From Pedobacter frigiditerrae (GTDB lineage Bacteria > Bacteroidota > Bacteroidia > Sphingobacteriales > Sphingobacteriaceae): 64,000 nt of DNA. The notes beneath the pieces are model-generated. The model had not been told where the DNA came from, did no database searches, and was given only the letters and a program-made list of their open reading frames with translations. The translations under genes and the position numbers were made by a program. Below are positions 56,238 through 64,000 of the stretch, one piece after another (the stretch's first letter is position 1; every line of letters begins with the position of its first letter). The stretch lies in contig NZ_SJSK01000003.1 in NCBI RefSeq assembly GCF_004331645.1, positions 301 to 64,300 on the forward strand, written 5' to 3'.

Positions 56238-56239
56238 GC

Positions 56240-56276
56240 GCTATACTGTCCCCCTCTGGAGGGGGTTAGGGGAGGA
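56240..56276. repeat. CCCCCTCTGGAGGGGG palindrome
   Basis: CCCCCTCTGGAGGGGG with a following TTAGGGGAGG lies in the 63-base junction after the GH141 gene. It can form a strong hairpin, but there is no T-run after it, so it is better seen as a repeat of the type found at 49378 than as a terminator. Confidence 0.65.
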
Positions 56277-56300
56277 ATTAAAATATTTATAATAAAATAG

Positions 56301-57386
56301 ATGTTAAAACTAGGAATTTTAGGTTTAGGAGAAGGAAGAAGTACGATTTCTGCAGCATTGGCTAGTAAAGCTTATGAGCTGGTTACCATGTGTGATTTAA
56401 GCGAAGAAGCCTGTCAACAGAGAGCTAAGGAATTCGATTTCCATCATTATACTACAAATTATCACCATATGCTGGATAATAAGGAAATTGATGTAATTGC
56501 CATTTATACGCCCGACCATTTACACGCTGAGCACATTAAACAAGCCTTGCTTCATGGTAAACACGTTATTTGTACCAAGCCTTTTATAGATGATTTAGCT
56601 AAGGCAAAAGAATTATTAGAAGTTAGTAAGCAATCTGGAAAGAAAATTTTTGTTGGACAAAGCTCTCGATTTTTTGAACCTGCAAAACGCCAAAGAAAAG
56701 ATTTTGAAGAAGGTTTAATTGGAGAGCTAATTTCCATTGAAGCCCAATATCACGCTGACCACAGGTGGTTTTTAGAAAAGGGTTGGTCGTTAAAACAATC
56801 CTTTAAATGGCTTTATGGAGGTTTAAGCCATCCGGTGGATTTCATTCGATGGTATTTGCCAAATATTGAAGAGGTGATGGGTTACGGAATGTTGAGTAGC
56901 AATGGGAGCAAAGCTGGATTAAAAAATCAAGACACCATGCATTTTATATTTAAAGCAAAAGATGGAAGAATTGCTCGTGTAAGTGGTGCTTATACAGGTC
57001 CAACACAGCCTGCTTATCGCGATAGCGGAATGAGCACCATTTTACGATGTACAGAAGGTGCTAGTCAAGCAGATTATCATGAATTGCGTTATGCGGTAAC
57101 CGATAAAACGGGTGAAGAGAAAATTGTGGTTTGGGGAGATAGCGCTTTAAAACATTATTTCCGTTTCGAAGGGCAAAGTCACCACGCTGGTGAGTACCAA
57201 AATTACTTAGAATATTTTGCAGATAGCATCAACAATGACACTGTAGCATACCCAGATTTAAAAGAAGGAATTGGGACAGTTGCTTTGTTACAAGCGATGG
57301 ACAGGTCGTTAGAAACTGGTTTGCCAGTAAAGATTGATAATGTTTTAAAAGAATATAATATTTCGAAAGAGGAGATAGGGCTTTAA
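56301..57386 (+). CDS. Gfo/Idh/MocA-family oxidoreductase
   Basis: This 361-residue cytoplasmic NAD(P)-dependent oxidoreductase has the cofactor loop GILGLGEGRS (residues 4-13). The CTKPFIDD motif near residue 92 carries the conserved catalytic Lys. A C-terminal domain with HHAGEYQNYLEYFADSIN is typical of the family. It probably oxidises or reduces a sugar or sugar acid from the locus. It is followed by a sodium symporter gene after 79 bases, a transporter-dehydrogenase pairing that suggests handling of one imported sugar. No signal peptide is present. Confidence 0.87.
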   Translation: MLKLGILGLGEGRSTISAALASKAYELVTMCDLSEEACQQRAKEFDFHHYTTNYHHMLDNKEIDVIAIYTPDHLHAEHIKQALLHGKHVICTKPFIDDLAKAKELLEVSKQSGKKIFVGQSSRFFEPAKRQRKDFEEGLIGELISIEAQYHADHRWFLEKGWSLKQSFKWLYGGLSHPVDFIRWYLPNIEEVMGYGMLSSNGSKAGLKNQDTMHFIFKAKDGRIARVSGAYTGPTQPAYRDSGMSTILRCTEGASQADYHELRYAVTDKTGEEKIVVWGDSALKHYFRFEGQSHHAGEYQNYLEYFADSINNDTVAYPDLKEGIGTVALLQAMDRSLETGLPVKIDNVLKEYNISKEEIGL

Positions 57387-57465
57387 AAACCTCACTCGTG
57401 GGGAAACGAACAGAGGCTAATAATTTCGGTTGGTAAGAGAATAAAACCAAATTAACAAACCAAAT

Positions 57466-59055
57466 ATGGGCAACATAGTAGAACGTTTAACGACTTTAGA
57501 TTACATCATTGTAATCGCCTATCTCGTTATTTTAGTGGTTATAGGGTATCGAGCTAGCTTTTCTAAGGGCAAAAGATCTGATGAAAGCCTGTTTCTAGCC
57601 AACAAGTCCTTAAACTGGAGCAGTATTGGTTTTAACATGTGGGGCACCAATGTTGGTCCATCTATGTTGGTTGCATTTGCAAGCATCGGCTATGCAACGG
57701 GTATTGTTGCAGTAAATTTCGAATGGTATGCCTTTATTTTCTTATTTCTTTTGGCCATTGTTTTCGCACCCAAATATTTGGCAGCAAAGGTGAGTACAAT
57801 GCCTGAGTTTATGGGCAACAGGTATGGGGATTCTACCCAAAATATCTTGGCTTGGTACGCATTGGTAAAGATTTTAATTTCTTGGTTGTCGCTTGGTTTA
57901 TTTGCTGGTGGTGTTTTAGTTAGACAGATTTTGGGTATTCCGATGTGGCAATCGGTTACGGTTTTAGTGGCTTTTGCAGGTTTGTTTGCTTTTTTTGGAG
58001 GATTAAAAGCCATCGCGAAAGTGAATGTTTTTCAAATGATTTTATTGATTTGTGTTTCACTGGCACTAACATATCTAGGCTTAGAAAAGGTAGGTGGAAT
58101 TGCAGCTTTATATGAAAAAACACCAAAGCATTTTTGGAATTTAGCACAACCTGCAAGCGACCCGCAATATCCTTGGTATGCTATTTTATTGGGTTATCCA
58201 GTTTCTGCTGTCGCTTTCTTCTGTACAGACCAGTCTATGGTGCAGTCTGTTTTGGGGGCGAAAAACCTAGAGCAAGGGCAATTAGGCGTTAGTTTTATTG
58301 GATGGCTTAAAATATTATCATTACCTCTTTTTATCATAACAGGCATATTGTGTTATGTTTTGTATCCAGGACTAGCCAATCCAGATATGGCTTACATGAC
58401 AATGGTAACCAATTTATTTCCTCCTGGAATGAACGGCTTGGTAATCGTGGTGCTTATTGCCGTTTTGGTGGGTACAATTGGTTCTTGCTTAAATTCCCTA
58501 AGTACCGTTTTTACAATGGATGTTTATGTGAAAAAAATCAATCCTAAAGCAACTACAAAAGAAATTATTAAAGTGGGTAGATTAACGGTTATTGCAGGTT
58601 GTCTTTTTGCCATTTTTGTAGCCTTAGCCATAGATAATATTAAGGGACTTAAGTTATTTGATGTCTTTCAAGCAGTGCTTGGTTTTATCGCTCCACCATT
58701 ATCAGTAGTGTTCTTGTCGACAGTTTTTTGGAAAAGAACAACTAAGAAAGCTGTTAATTTTACGCTTTCAATAGGCTCAATCATTAGCTTAGGAATTGGC
58801 GTTTGTTACCTATGGGTTTTACCATCATCAAAGTATGATTTTTGGCCACATTACATGGTTTTATCTTTCCTGATTTTTGCATTATTAGCCTTGCTCTCTG
58901 TAATTATTTCTTTGGCAGATACTTCACCATCTATTTACAAAATAAATGAAGAGCACCAAGCAAATATTGAGAAACCTACTCGTAGAGTATGGATTTCCTT
59001 TGGTGTATTGACTTTAATAATGATAGCCCTTTACATTTTCTTTAACGGACATTAA
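57466..59055 (+). CDS. Sodium:solute symporter (SSS family), second copy
   Basis: This 529-residue polytopic membrane protein of the sodium/solute symporter family has about 13-14 spans. Features include LDYIIVIAYLVILVVIGYRA, the WSSIGFNMWGTNVGPSMLVAF first-core helix region, FYCTDQ-type FFCTDQSMVQSVLGAK, and AVLVGTIGSCLNSLSTVFTM carrying the sodium-site Ser/Thr residues. It is only distantly similar to the symporter at 18182, so the two likely carry different sugars. It lies between the oxidoreductase and a GH78-like gene (9-base gap to the latter). Confidence 0.87.
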   Translation: MGNIVERLTTLDYIIVIAYLVILVVIGYRASFSKGKRSDESLFLANKSLNWSSIGFNMWGTNVGPSMLVAFASIGYATGIVAVNFEWYAFIFLFLLAIVFAPKYLAAKVSTMPEFMGNRYGDSTQNILAWYALVKILISWLSLGLFAGGVLVRQILGIPMWQSVTVLVAFAGLFAFFGGLKAIAKVNVFQMILLICVSLALTYLGLEKVGGIAALYEKTPKHFWNLAQPASDPQYPWYAILLGYPVSAVAFFCTDQSMVQSVLGAKNLEQGQLGVSFIGWLKILSLPLFIITGILCYVLYPGLANPDMAYMTMVTNLFPPGMNGLVIVVLIAVLVGTIGSCLNSLSTVFTMDVYVKKINPKATTKEIIKVGRLTVIAGCLFAIFVALAIDNIKGLKLFDVFQAVLGFIAPPLSVVFLSTVFWKRTTKKAVNFTLSIGSIISLGIGVCYLWVLPSSKYDFWPHYMVLSFLIFALLALLSVIISLADTSPSIYKINEEHQANIEKPTRRVWISFGVLTLIMIALYIFFNGH

Positions 59056-59064
59056 TTCTAAGAT

Positions 59065-61239
59065 ATGAAGATTTTAAATACTAAGTTTTACATTACTCTT
59101 GCTTTATTTTTTAGCTTATTTATCGAGCAAGCTCAAGCTCAAAAAGCTAGTTGGATATGGTATCCAGGAGATTTTGATATTTACATGAGTAACGTAATGC
59201 AAAATCGCAGAACAGAAAGAGGTTCATTTTTTCCAGTGTTCTGGAAAATGGATAGTCACTTTGTTTTAGTAGATTTTCATAAAGAGTTTAATTTGGCAAC
59301 GGCCGAAGAAGTTAAACTGTATGTAGAAGGAACTTATAATGTTAAAATTGATGGTCAGGCAATTACTGGTTTCCCAAAAACCATTACTATCCCTGCAGGA
59401 AAGCATAAATTAAGCTTAAAAGTTTATAGCACAGCTCAAGTGCCAGCCATTTTTGTACAAGGTAAAACTGTGGTTTCTGATGAGACTTGGTTAACCACTT
59501 TTGAGGACAAAGAATGGATTGATGCGAGTGGAAAAACATCAGATAAATCTGGAACAACCTTCGTTAATGCAGGAACGTGGAATTTAACTGACCCGTTAAC
59601 TCCACCTTCAAAATTTAAGTTGCCAACAACTCCAATGTTTGCGGTTAAAACAGATAAAGTAAATAAAGGTTTTATTTCAGATTTTGGCAAAGAAACTTTT
59701 GGTTTCATCAAAGTTCATGGACTAAAAGGAAAAGGCAAATTAAATATCTATTATGGAGAATCGAAAGAAGAAGCTTTGTCGGTCGATAAATGCGAAACTT
59801 TAGATTTATTGGAGCTTGATTTATCTAAAAAAACAGATTCAATAATGATACTTTCTAAGGCGTTTAGGTATGTAAATATTCAGCCAGAAGGTGCTGTATC
59901 GCTCGATTCGGTTTCTATGCTTTATGAATATTCGCCTGTGGCAGAACGAGGAAGTTTTAAAAGTTCTGATGTTGAATTGAACAAGATTTATGACGTTTCT
60001 AAATACACTTTCCAGCTTAATACAAGAGAGTTTTTTATCGATGGCATTAAACGTGACAGATGGGTGTGGAGTGGAGATGCCTACCAAAGTTACTTAATGA
60101 ATTATTATTCGTTTTTTGATGCGTCAACTGTAAAAAGAACATTGTGGGCACAACGCGGAAAAGATCCTGTTACAGCTCACATCAATACCATTATGGATTA
60201 TTCATTCTATTGGTTTTTAGGTATTTATGATTATTATCAATATTCTGGAGATCAAAAATTCGTAGAAGATATTTATCCAAGGATGAAAACCTTAATGACT
60301 TACATTGATGGTCGTAAAAACAAAAATGGTTTATTAGAATGGATGCCTGGAGATTGGATTTTTATAGATTGGGCAGATAAATTAAGCAAAGAAGGCGAAG
60401 TGAGCTTTGAGCAGTTATTGTATTGCAGAAGTTTAGAAACAATGGCTTTATGCGCCAAATTAGCTAATGATAATGCAAGCGCAGTTATCTATTCTAAACA
60501 AGCAGCTGAGTTAAAAGCTAAAATATTTGCCTTGTACTGGAACCCTACTAAACAAGCTTTAGTTCATAGCCGTATTAATGGAAAGCAGACAGATAACGTA
60601 ACTCGTTACGCCAATATGTTCGGTATTTTCTTTGATTATTTTACGCCAGCACAAAAATTAGAAGTAAAAAAGAATGTGTTGTTGAATGATAAAGTTGCCA
60701 AAATTACCACTCCATATATGCGTTTTTACGAGTTGGAGGCACTTTGTGCAATGGGGGAACAACTTTATGTTTTAAAAGAAATGAAAAATTATTGGGGTGG
60801 AATGTTAAAACTAGGAGCAACCTCATTTTGGGAAGAATATAATCCTGATAAGAGAGACACAGGACATTTAGCAATGTATGGTAGACCATTTGGTAAAAGC
60901 TTGTGCCATGCTTGGGGTGCTAGTCCAATTTATCTATTAGGTAAATATTATTTGGGTGTTAAACCTACTTCAGCCGCTTATCAAACTTATATGATTGAAC
61001 CAAATTTAGGAGGTTTAGAATGGATGGAAGGTAAAGTGCCAACTAATAATGGAGAAATTGCTGTTTCGGTAAGTAAGAAAGAAATAAAGATTAAAGCAGC
61101 AGATGGTGTTGGTAAATTGAGATTTAGAAGTGTCACTAAGCCAAGTGTAAATGGAGCAGAAGTAAAAGAAATCTCAAAAGGTTTATACGAAGTAACGATA
61201 CAAAAAGGAGTTGAGTATTTGGTGAAGTATCAGGGGTAG
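59065..61239 (+). CDS. GH78-like alpha-L-rhamnosidase (short form)
   Basis: This 724-residue secreted protein (signal peptide ending QAQAQ) has N-terminal beta domains with WIWYPGDFDIYM and VKLYVEGTYNVKIDG. Its (alpha/alpha)6 barrel carries the GH78 motif FIDGIKRDRWVWSGD and the second acidic site ATSFWEEYN. A C-terminal beta domain closes the protein. It is about 190 residues shorter than the GH78 at 46648 and diverges in the N-terminal modules, so a different rhamnosyl linkage is likely. It is the last gene of the long operon; a repeat element follows before the convergent regulator gene. Confidence 0.87.
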   Translation: MKILNTKFYITLALFFSLFIEQAQAQKASWIWYPGDFDIYMSNVMQNRRTERGSFFPVFWKMDSHFVLVDFHKEFNLATAEEVKLYVEGTYNVKIDGQAITGFPKTITIPAGKHKLSLKVYSTAQVPAIFVQGKTVVSDETWLTTFEDKEWIDASGKTSDKSGTTFVNAGTWNLTDPLTPPSKFKLPTTPMFAVKTDKVNKGFISDFGKETFGFIKVHGLKGKGKLNIYYGESKEEALSVDKCETLDLLELDLSKKTDSIMILSKAFRYVNIQPEGAVSLDSVSMLYEYSPVAERGSFKSSDVELNKIYDVSKYTFQLNTREFFIDGIKRDRWVWSGDAYQSYLMNYYSFFDASTVKRTLWAQRGKDPVTAHINTIMDYSFYWFLGIYDYYQYSGDQKFVEDIYPRMKTLMTYIDGRKNKNGLLEWMPGDWIFIDWADKLSKEGEVSFEQLLYCRSLETMALCAKLANDNASAVIYSKQAAELKAKIFALYWNPTKQALVHSRINGKQTDNVTRYANMFGIFFDYFTPAQKLEVKKNVLLNDKVAKITTPYMRFYELEALCAMGEQLYVLKEMKNYWGGMLKLGATSFWEEYNPDKRDTGHLAMYGRPFGKSLCHAWGASPIYLLGKYYLGVKPTSAAYQTYMIEPNLGGLEWMEGKVPTNNGEIAVSVSKKEIKIKAADGVGKLRFRSVTKPSVNGAEVKEISKGLYEVTIQKGVEYLVKYQG

Positions 61240-61246
61240 AAAGGTT

Positions 61247-61341
61247 TCGTCATTCCCGTGAAAACGGGAATCGTAAAGCACTTAATAGGTTTGCTTACCT
61301 GCTCAAAGCATTACGATTGCCAGTCAAGCTGGCAATGACGC
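61247..61341. repeat. REP-like inverted repeat between convergent genes
   Basis: CGTCATTCCCGTGAAAACGG with GGAATCGTAA, and further on TTACGATTGCCAGTCAAGCT with GGCAATGACG, form nested inverted arms (GTCATTCCCG and CAATGACG outside, CGTAA/TTACG inside). It lies between the ends of the GH78-like gene and the IclR gene and could act as a bidirectional transcript end. Confidence 0.7.
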
Positions 61342-61351
61342 CTTATTAAGT

Positions 61352-62134
61352 TTACAACCCTAAAACCCCAATCCTTTGCTCAATTTTTTTAACACATTTA
61401 TTAGCTTCAGCTAATATCTCATCGTTCTTTATATTCTTGTTAATATTTAAAGTGCTCAGCATCGAGATGGTTAAACAAGCTATAATGCCATTTGTACTAT
61501 GTTTTCCTATCGGAAGTGAAATGTCTGAAACACCTTCTGCTAAATCACTGGGTTTAAAATAAGCTCCAGTTTCTTTGATATTGGCCAAGGACGCTAAAAA
61601 CTCATCTCTTTTAGGTTTTGGATATTTCTTGTAAATCGGATTAGCTTTTAAAACCGTGGTTCGCTCTGCTTCATTCATATAAGCCAATAAAACTTTACCA
61701 GAGGCAGTTAAAGGCAATGGAAATAGGTTTCCTTCCTCAATAGAAAGTGCAATTGGACCTGGGCTTTTTGCGTGGATAATTACCATTACTTGATTCATGT
61801 ATAAAATGCTCAAGTGGCAAGATTGTCGAACGGTATCAGCCAGTTCTTCTAAAGGAAACTGTGCTGCTTTTCTCAATTCGTCTACAGGAGAGTGGCGATG
61901 TGACAAGTAAAAAAGCTTTAAAGATAAACGGTATTTGCCCGAAACTTCATCCCTTAAAATGTAGCCACGGCTCTCTAAACTCATCAACATCCTGTAAATT
62001 TCATTTGGGGTTTTATCAATTCCAATAGCAATTTCAGACTGAGAAAGTGGAATCGATTGAGCTGAAAGGTATTCTAATATATCAAGTCCTTTATCGAGAG
62101 CTGGAGCCTGATATTTTGATTCATTTTCGTTCAT
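61352..62134 (-). CDS. IclR-family transcriptional regulator
   Basis: This 260-residue regulator has an N-terminal winged helix (LDKGLDILEYLSAQSIPLSQ, IDKTPNEIYRMLMSLESRGY) and a C-terminal GAF-like effector domain (LPLTASGKVLLAYMNEAE, GVSDISLPIGKHSTNGIIAC). IclR proteins sense small metabolites such as sugar acids or keto-acids. It is divergent from the GH78 gene at 62375 with 240 bases between starts, so that gene and any downstream operon are its probable targets. IclR regulators are also known in fucose oxidative-pathway clusters of other bacteria, which fits the minus-strand catabolic genes in this window. Confidence 0.91.
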   Translation of the reverse strand: MNENESKYQAPALDKGLDILEYLSAQSIPLSQSEIAIGIDKTPNEIYRMLMSLESRGYILRDEVSGKYRLSLKLFYLSHRHSPVDELRKAAQFPLEELADTVRQSCHLSILYMNQVMVIIHAKSPGPIALSIEEGNLFPLPLTASGKVLLAYMNEAERTTVLKANPIYKKYPKPKRDEFLASLANIKETGAYFKPSDLAEGVSDISLPIGKHSTNGIIACLTISMLSTLNINKNIKNDEILAEANKCVKKIEQRIGVLGL

Positions 62135-62165
62135 TATGCCAAGTAATATTTTATAGTTAGTTTTT

Positions 62166-62173
62166 CAAACATA
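62166..62173 (-). promoter_or_regulatory. Candidate -7 element for the IclR gene
   Basis: Read on the minus strand the octamer is TATGTTTG, which fits the Bacteroidota -7 consensus TAnnTTTG, about 30 bases before the IclR start codon. The nearest upstream TTG on that strand is spaced too far for a standard -33 box, so support is weak. Confidence 0.33.
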
Positions 62174-62253
62174 CAAAATGCTTTGTAATTTATTATTTTT
62201 CAAGATAGGTAATTTTTTTAGCTATAAAAATTTTCATATTTAAAAAAAACATT

Positions 62254-62261
62254 TATATTTG
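62254..62261 (+). promoter_or_regulatory. Candidate -7 element for the GH78 gene at 62375
   Basis: TATATTTG matches TAnnTTTG exactly and would give a leader of roughly 105 bases. The leader contains GCAACCAAATTATAAACA (62292-62309), a string close to those before 18182 and 22723. I see no clear -33 TTG at the usual distance. Confidence 0.4.
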
Positions 62262-62374
62262 AATTGAAGCTTAAATATAATTAAAGCATTAGCAACCAAA
62301 TTATAAACAGATATTATTTGTATCGCATAGCGATTAAATATTAGCAGCAACCAATGCTAATTTATTTAAAAAAA

Positions 62375-64000
62375 ATGAACAGAATTCTAACAGCTTTCTT
62401 ATTCTTTGTATTTGCTTTTCCTACTTATGGCCAGCAATTAAAAATTGTTGATTTAACTTGTGAATACAGGACAAATCCATTAGGAGTTGATGTTGCTAAG
62501 CCTTCTTTAAGCTGGAAACTGCAGTCTTCACAATACAATGTTCTTCAATCTGCTTATCAAATTATAGTTGCAGATAACTTAGGCGACTTAAAAAGCAACA
62601 AAGGCAATATTTGGGATTCGAAAAAACTTACTTCTAATCAATCTATTCAAGTAAAATATAATGGATTAAAGCTTTTATCAACTAAAAAATATTATTGGAA
62701 AGTTAAGGTTTGGGATAACAAAGGTTTATCTGCTTGGAGCAAAACCTCTTTTTGGCAAATGGGTTTATTGTCTATTACTGATTGGAAAGGCGCACATTGG
62801 ATCGCCTACAATAAAATTACAGATTCTAATCAAACCGATCTTTGGGTAGATGGAAAAAAAGATACTTTCAAAGAAAACAACATTCTGCCAATGTTTCGCA
62901 AAAGTTTTGGCGTTACGAAGTCTATAAAAAAAGCTACCGTTTTTATTGCTGGTTTGGGGCATTTTGAAATGAACTTAAATGGACAAAAAGTAGGGGATGA
63001 TTTTTTAGCTCCCGGCTGGACAAAATATGATAAAGAAGCCTTATATGTTACCTACGATTTAACAAAGCAAATAAAGGCCGGAGAAAACGTAATCGGGGTA
63101 ATGTTGGGTAATGGGTTTTATTATGTTCCACCCATTTCTAGCAGATATAGAAAGCTAAAATCTGCTTTTGGTTATCCTAAAATGATTTGCCGTTTGGCGA
63201 TAGAATATACTGACGGTACAAATGAAAATATCATTTCTAATCCAACTTGGAAAACAGCGCCATCGCCAATTACTTTTTCGAGCATTTACGGTGGCGAAGA
63301 TCATAACGCAAATTTGGAACAAAAAGGTTGGGATTTGCCGAAATTCGATGATAGTAAATGGAAATCAGCTTTGCTTGTTGACGGACCGAAACTGAATGCG
63401 CAAAAAGAAGAACCAGTTAAAGTTTTTGAAAATTTTAGTGCGAAAACAATTCAGCCTGTAAATAATGGTGAATGGGTTTATGATTTAGGACAAAATTCAT
63501 CAGCCATTATTGAACTAAAAGTTCGTGGCAAAAAGGGAGACACCATTCGCATTACTCCAGCAGAATTGTTAAAGGCTGATGGAAGTGTTACGCAACGCAA
63601 TATTGGTGGTCCATCTTACTTCACTTACATTTTAAAAGGCGATGGTTTAGAAACTTGGCGACCAAAGTTTATGTACACTGGCTTTCGCTACTTGCAAGTA
63701 AAAGGCGGGGTTCCAGTTAGCAAAGAAAATTCATCAAATAGAGCTATTATTGAAGATTTGAAAGGTCTTCACATCCGCAATGCGGCAACAACAGTTGGCA
63801 GTTTTAATAGCTCAAATGAATTGTTCAATAAAACATTTACGTTAATTGATTGGGCGATTAAAAGCAATATGGTCAGTGTATTTACCGATTGCCCGCATCG
63901 TGAAAAATTAGGCTGGTTAGAAGAATTACACTTAATGGGAAGTTCGGTTCGCTATAATTATGATGTAGCCCCGTTATTTAAAAAAGCCTTGCAGGATATG
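62375..64000 (+). CDS. GH78 alpha-L-rhamnosidase, cut by the window's right edge
   Basis: The open frame of 542 codons runs from the ATG at 62375 to the last base without a stop, so the 3' part is missing. The signal peptide (MNRILTAFLFFVFAFPTYGQ) is followed by the GH78 N-terminal domain (TNPLGVDVAKPSLSWKL), the binding domain with ELNLNGQ-like MNLNGQKVGDDFL, and the start of the barrel with TDCPHREKLGWLEELHLMG. This motif carries conserved active-site residues. It resembles the GH78 at 46648 in module order. It is probably the first gene of another operon under IclR control. Confidence 0.9.
   Translation, partial: MNRILTAFLFFVFAFPTYGQQLKIVDLTCEYRTNPLGVDVAKPSLSWKLQSSQYNVLQSAYQIIVADNLGDLKSNKGNIWDSKKLTSNQSIQVKYNGLKLLSTKKYYWKVKVWDNKGLSAWSKTSFWQMGLLSITDWKGAHWIAYNKITDSNQTDLWVDGKKDTFKENNILPMFRKSFGVTKSIKKATVFIAGLGHFEMNLNGQKVGDDFLAPGWTKYDKEALYVTYDLTKQIKAGENVIGVMLGNGFYYVPPISSRYRKLKSAFGYPKMICRLAIEYTDGTNENIISNPTWKTAPSPITFSSIYGGEDHNANLEQKGWDLPKFDDSKWKSALLVDGPKLNAQKEEPVKVFENFSAKTIQPVNNGEWVYDLGQNSSAIIELKVRGKKGDTIRITPAELLKADGSVTQRNIGGPSYFTYILKGDGLETWRPKFMYTGFRYLQVKGGVPVSKENSSNRAIIEDLKGLHIRNAATTVGSFNSSNELFNKTFTLIDWAIKSNMVSVFTDCPHREKLGWLEELHLMGSSVRYNYDVAPLFKKALQDM

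Noticed and set aside
56240..56276. Terminator after the GH141 gene
   Set aside because: The CCCCCTCTGGAGGGGG hairpin has no following T-run and resembles dispersed CCCC/GGGG repeats at other junctions.
62765..62962. Minus-strand frame near the right edge
   Set aside because: It overlaps the strong plus-strand GH78 frame that runs open from 62375 to the end of the window.

Overview
The window is AT-rich chromosomal DNA of a Bacteroidota bacterium, most like Pedobacter or another Sphingobacteriaceae member. The reasons are a SusC/SusD pair, lipoproteins with Bacteroidota-style lipoboxes, A-rich leaders with AACCAAAT-type motifs instead of strong Shine-Dalgarno sites, and many secreted glycan-degrading enzymes. 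It holds most of a very large pectin-utilisation locus. The enzyme set points to rhamnogalacturonan, and rhamnogalacturonan-II is the best single guess: GH140-type apiosidase, GH95, GH141, three GH78 proteins, two GH2, GH43, GH28, two PL1, esterases and two sialidase-like propellers.

Layout. (1) 569-4804, minus strand: a five-gene catabolic operon for L-fucose or L-rhamnose by the non-phosphorylating oxidative route (SDR dehydrogenase, FAH-family diketo-acid hydrolase, mutarotase, amidohydrolase-type lactonase, FMN-dependent L-lactate dehydrogenase). (2) 5519-17962, plus strand: a tightly packed block of secreted glycosidases (a GH67N-like enzyme, an MGH1-type enzyme, GH28, GH95, and GH2 with malectin), followed by a sodium symporter and a DapA-family aldolase. 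(3) 20772-21624: a gene-free stretch with repeats. (4) 21625-30987: an AraC/cupin regulator divergent from a fucose-isomerase-like gene, a DUF3826 protein, SusC, SusD and a putative surface glycan-binding lipoprotein, closed by a strong terminator. (5) 31354-61239: a run of 17 plus-strand genes carrying the pectate lyases, the beta-helix/barrel protein, GH140, GH43, a propeller protein, SASA esterase, GH2, GH78, a second DUF3826 protein, a sialidase-like protein, an STN-esterase fusion, a Tat-exported sugar isomerase-like protein, a GH141-mutarotase fusion, a Gfo/Idh/MocA oxidoreductase, a second sodium symporter and a GH78-like enzyme. (6) 61352-62134: an IclR regulator on the minus strand, divergent from a third GH78 gene cut by the right edge of the window.

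How it works together (inference): lipoprotein enzymes and SusCD bind, trim and import pectin oligosaccharides. Periplasmic lyases, GH28, rhamnosidases, galactosidases, fucosidases, apiosidase and esterases dismantle them. The two symporters move released sugars across the inner membrane, and cytoplasmic enzymes oxidise deoxy-sugars to pyruvate and L-lactate, the latter oxidised by the FMN enzyme. Most notable are the two domain fusions (GH141 + mutarotase; STN + esterase), the large beta-helix/barrel protein, and dispersed repeat elements that sit in many gene junctions and in two cases run into the coding N-terminus.
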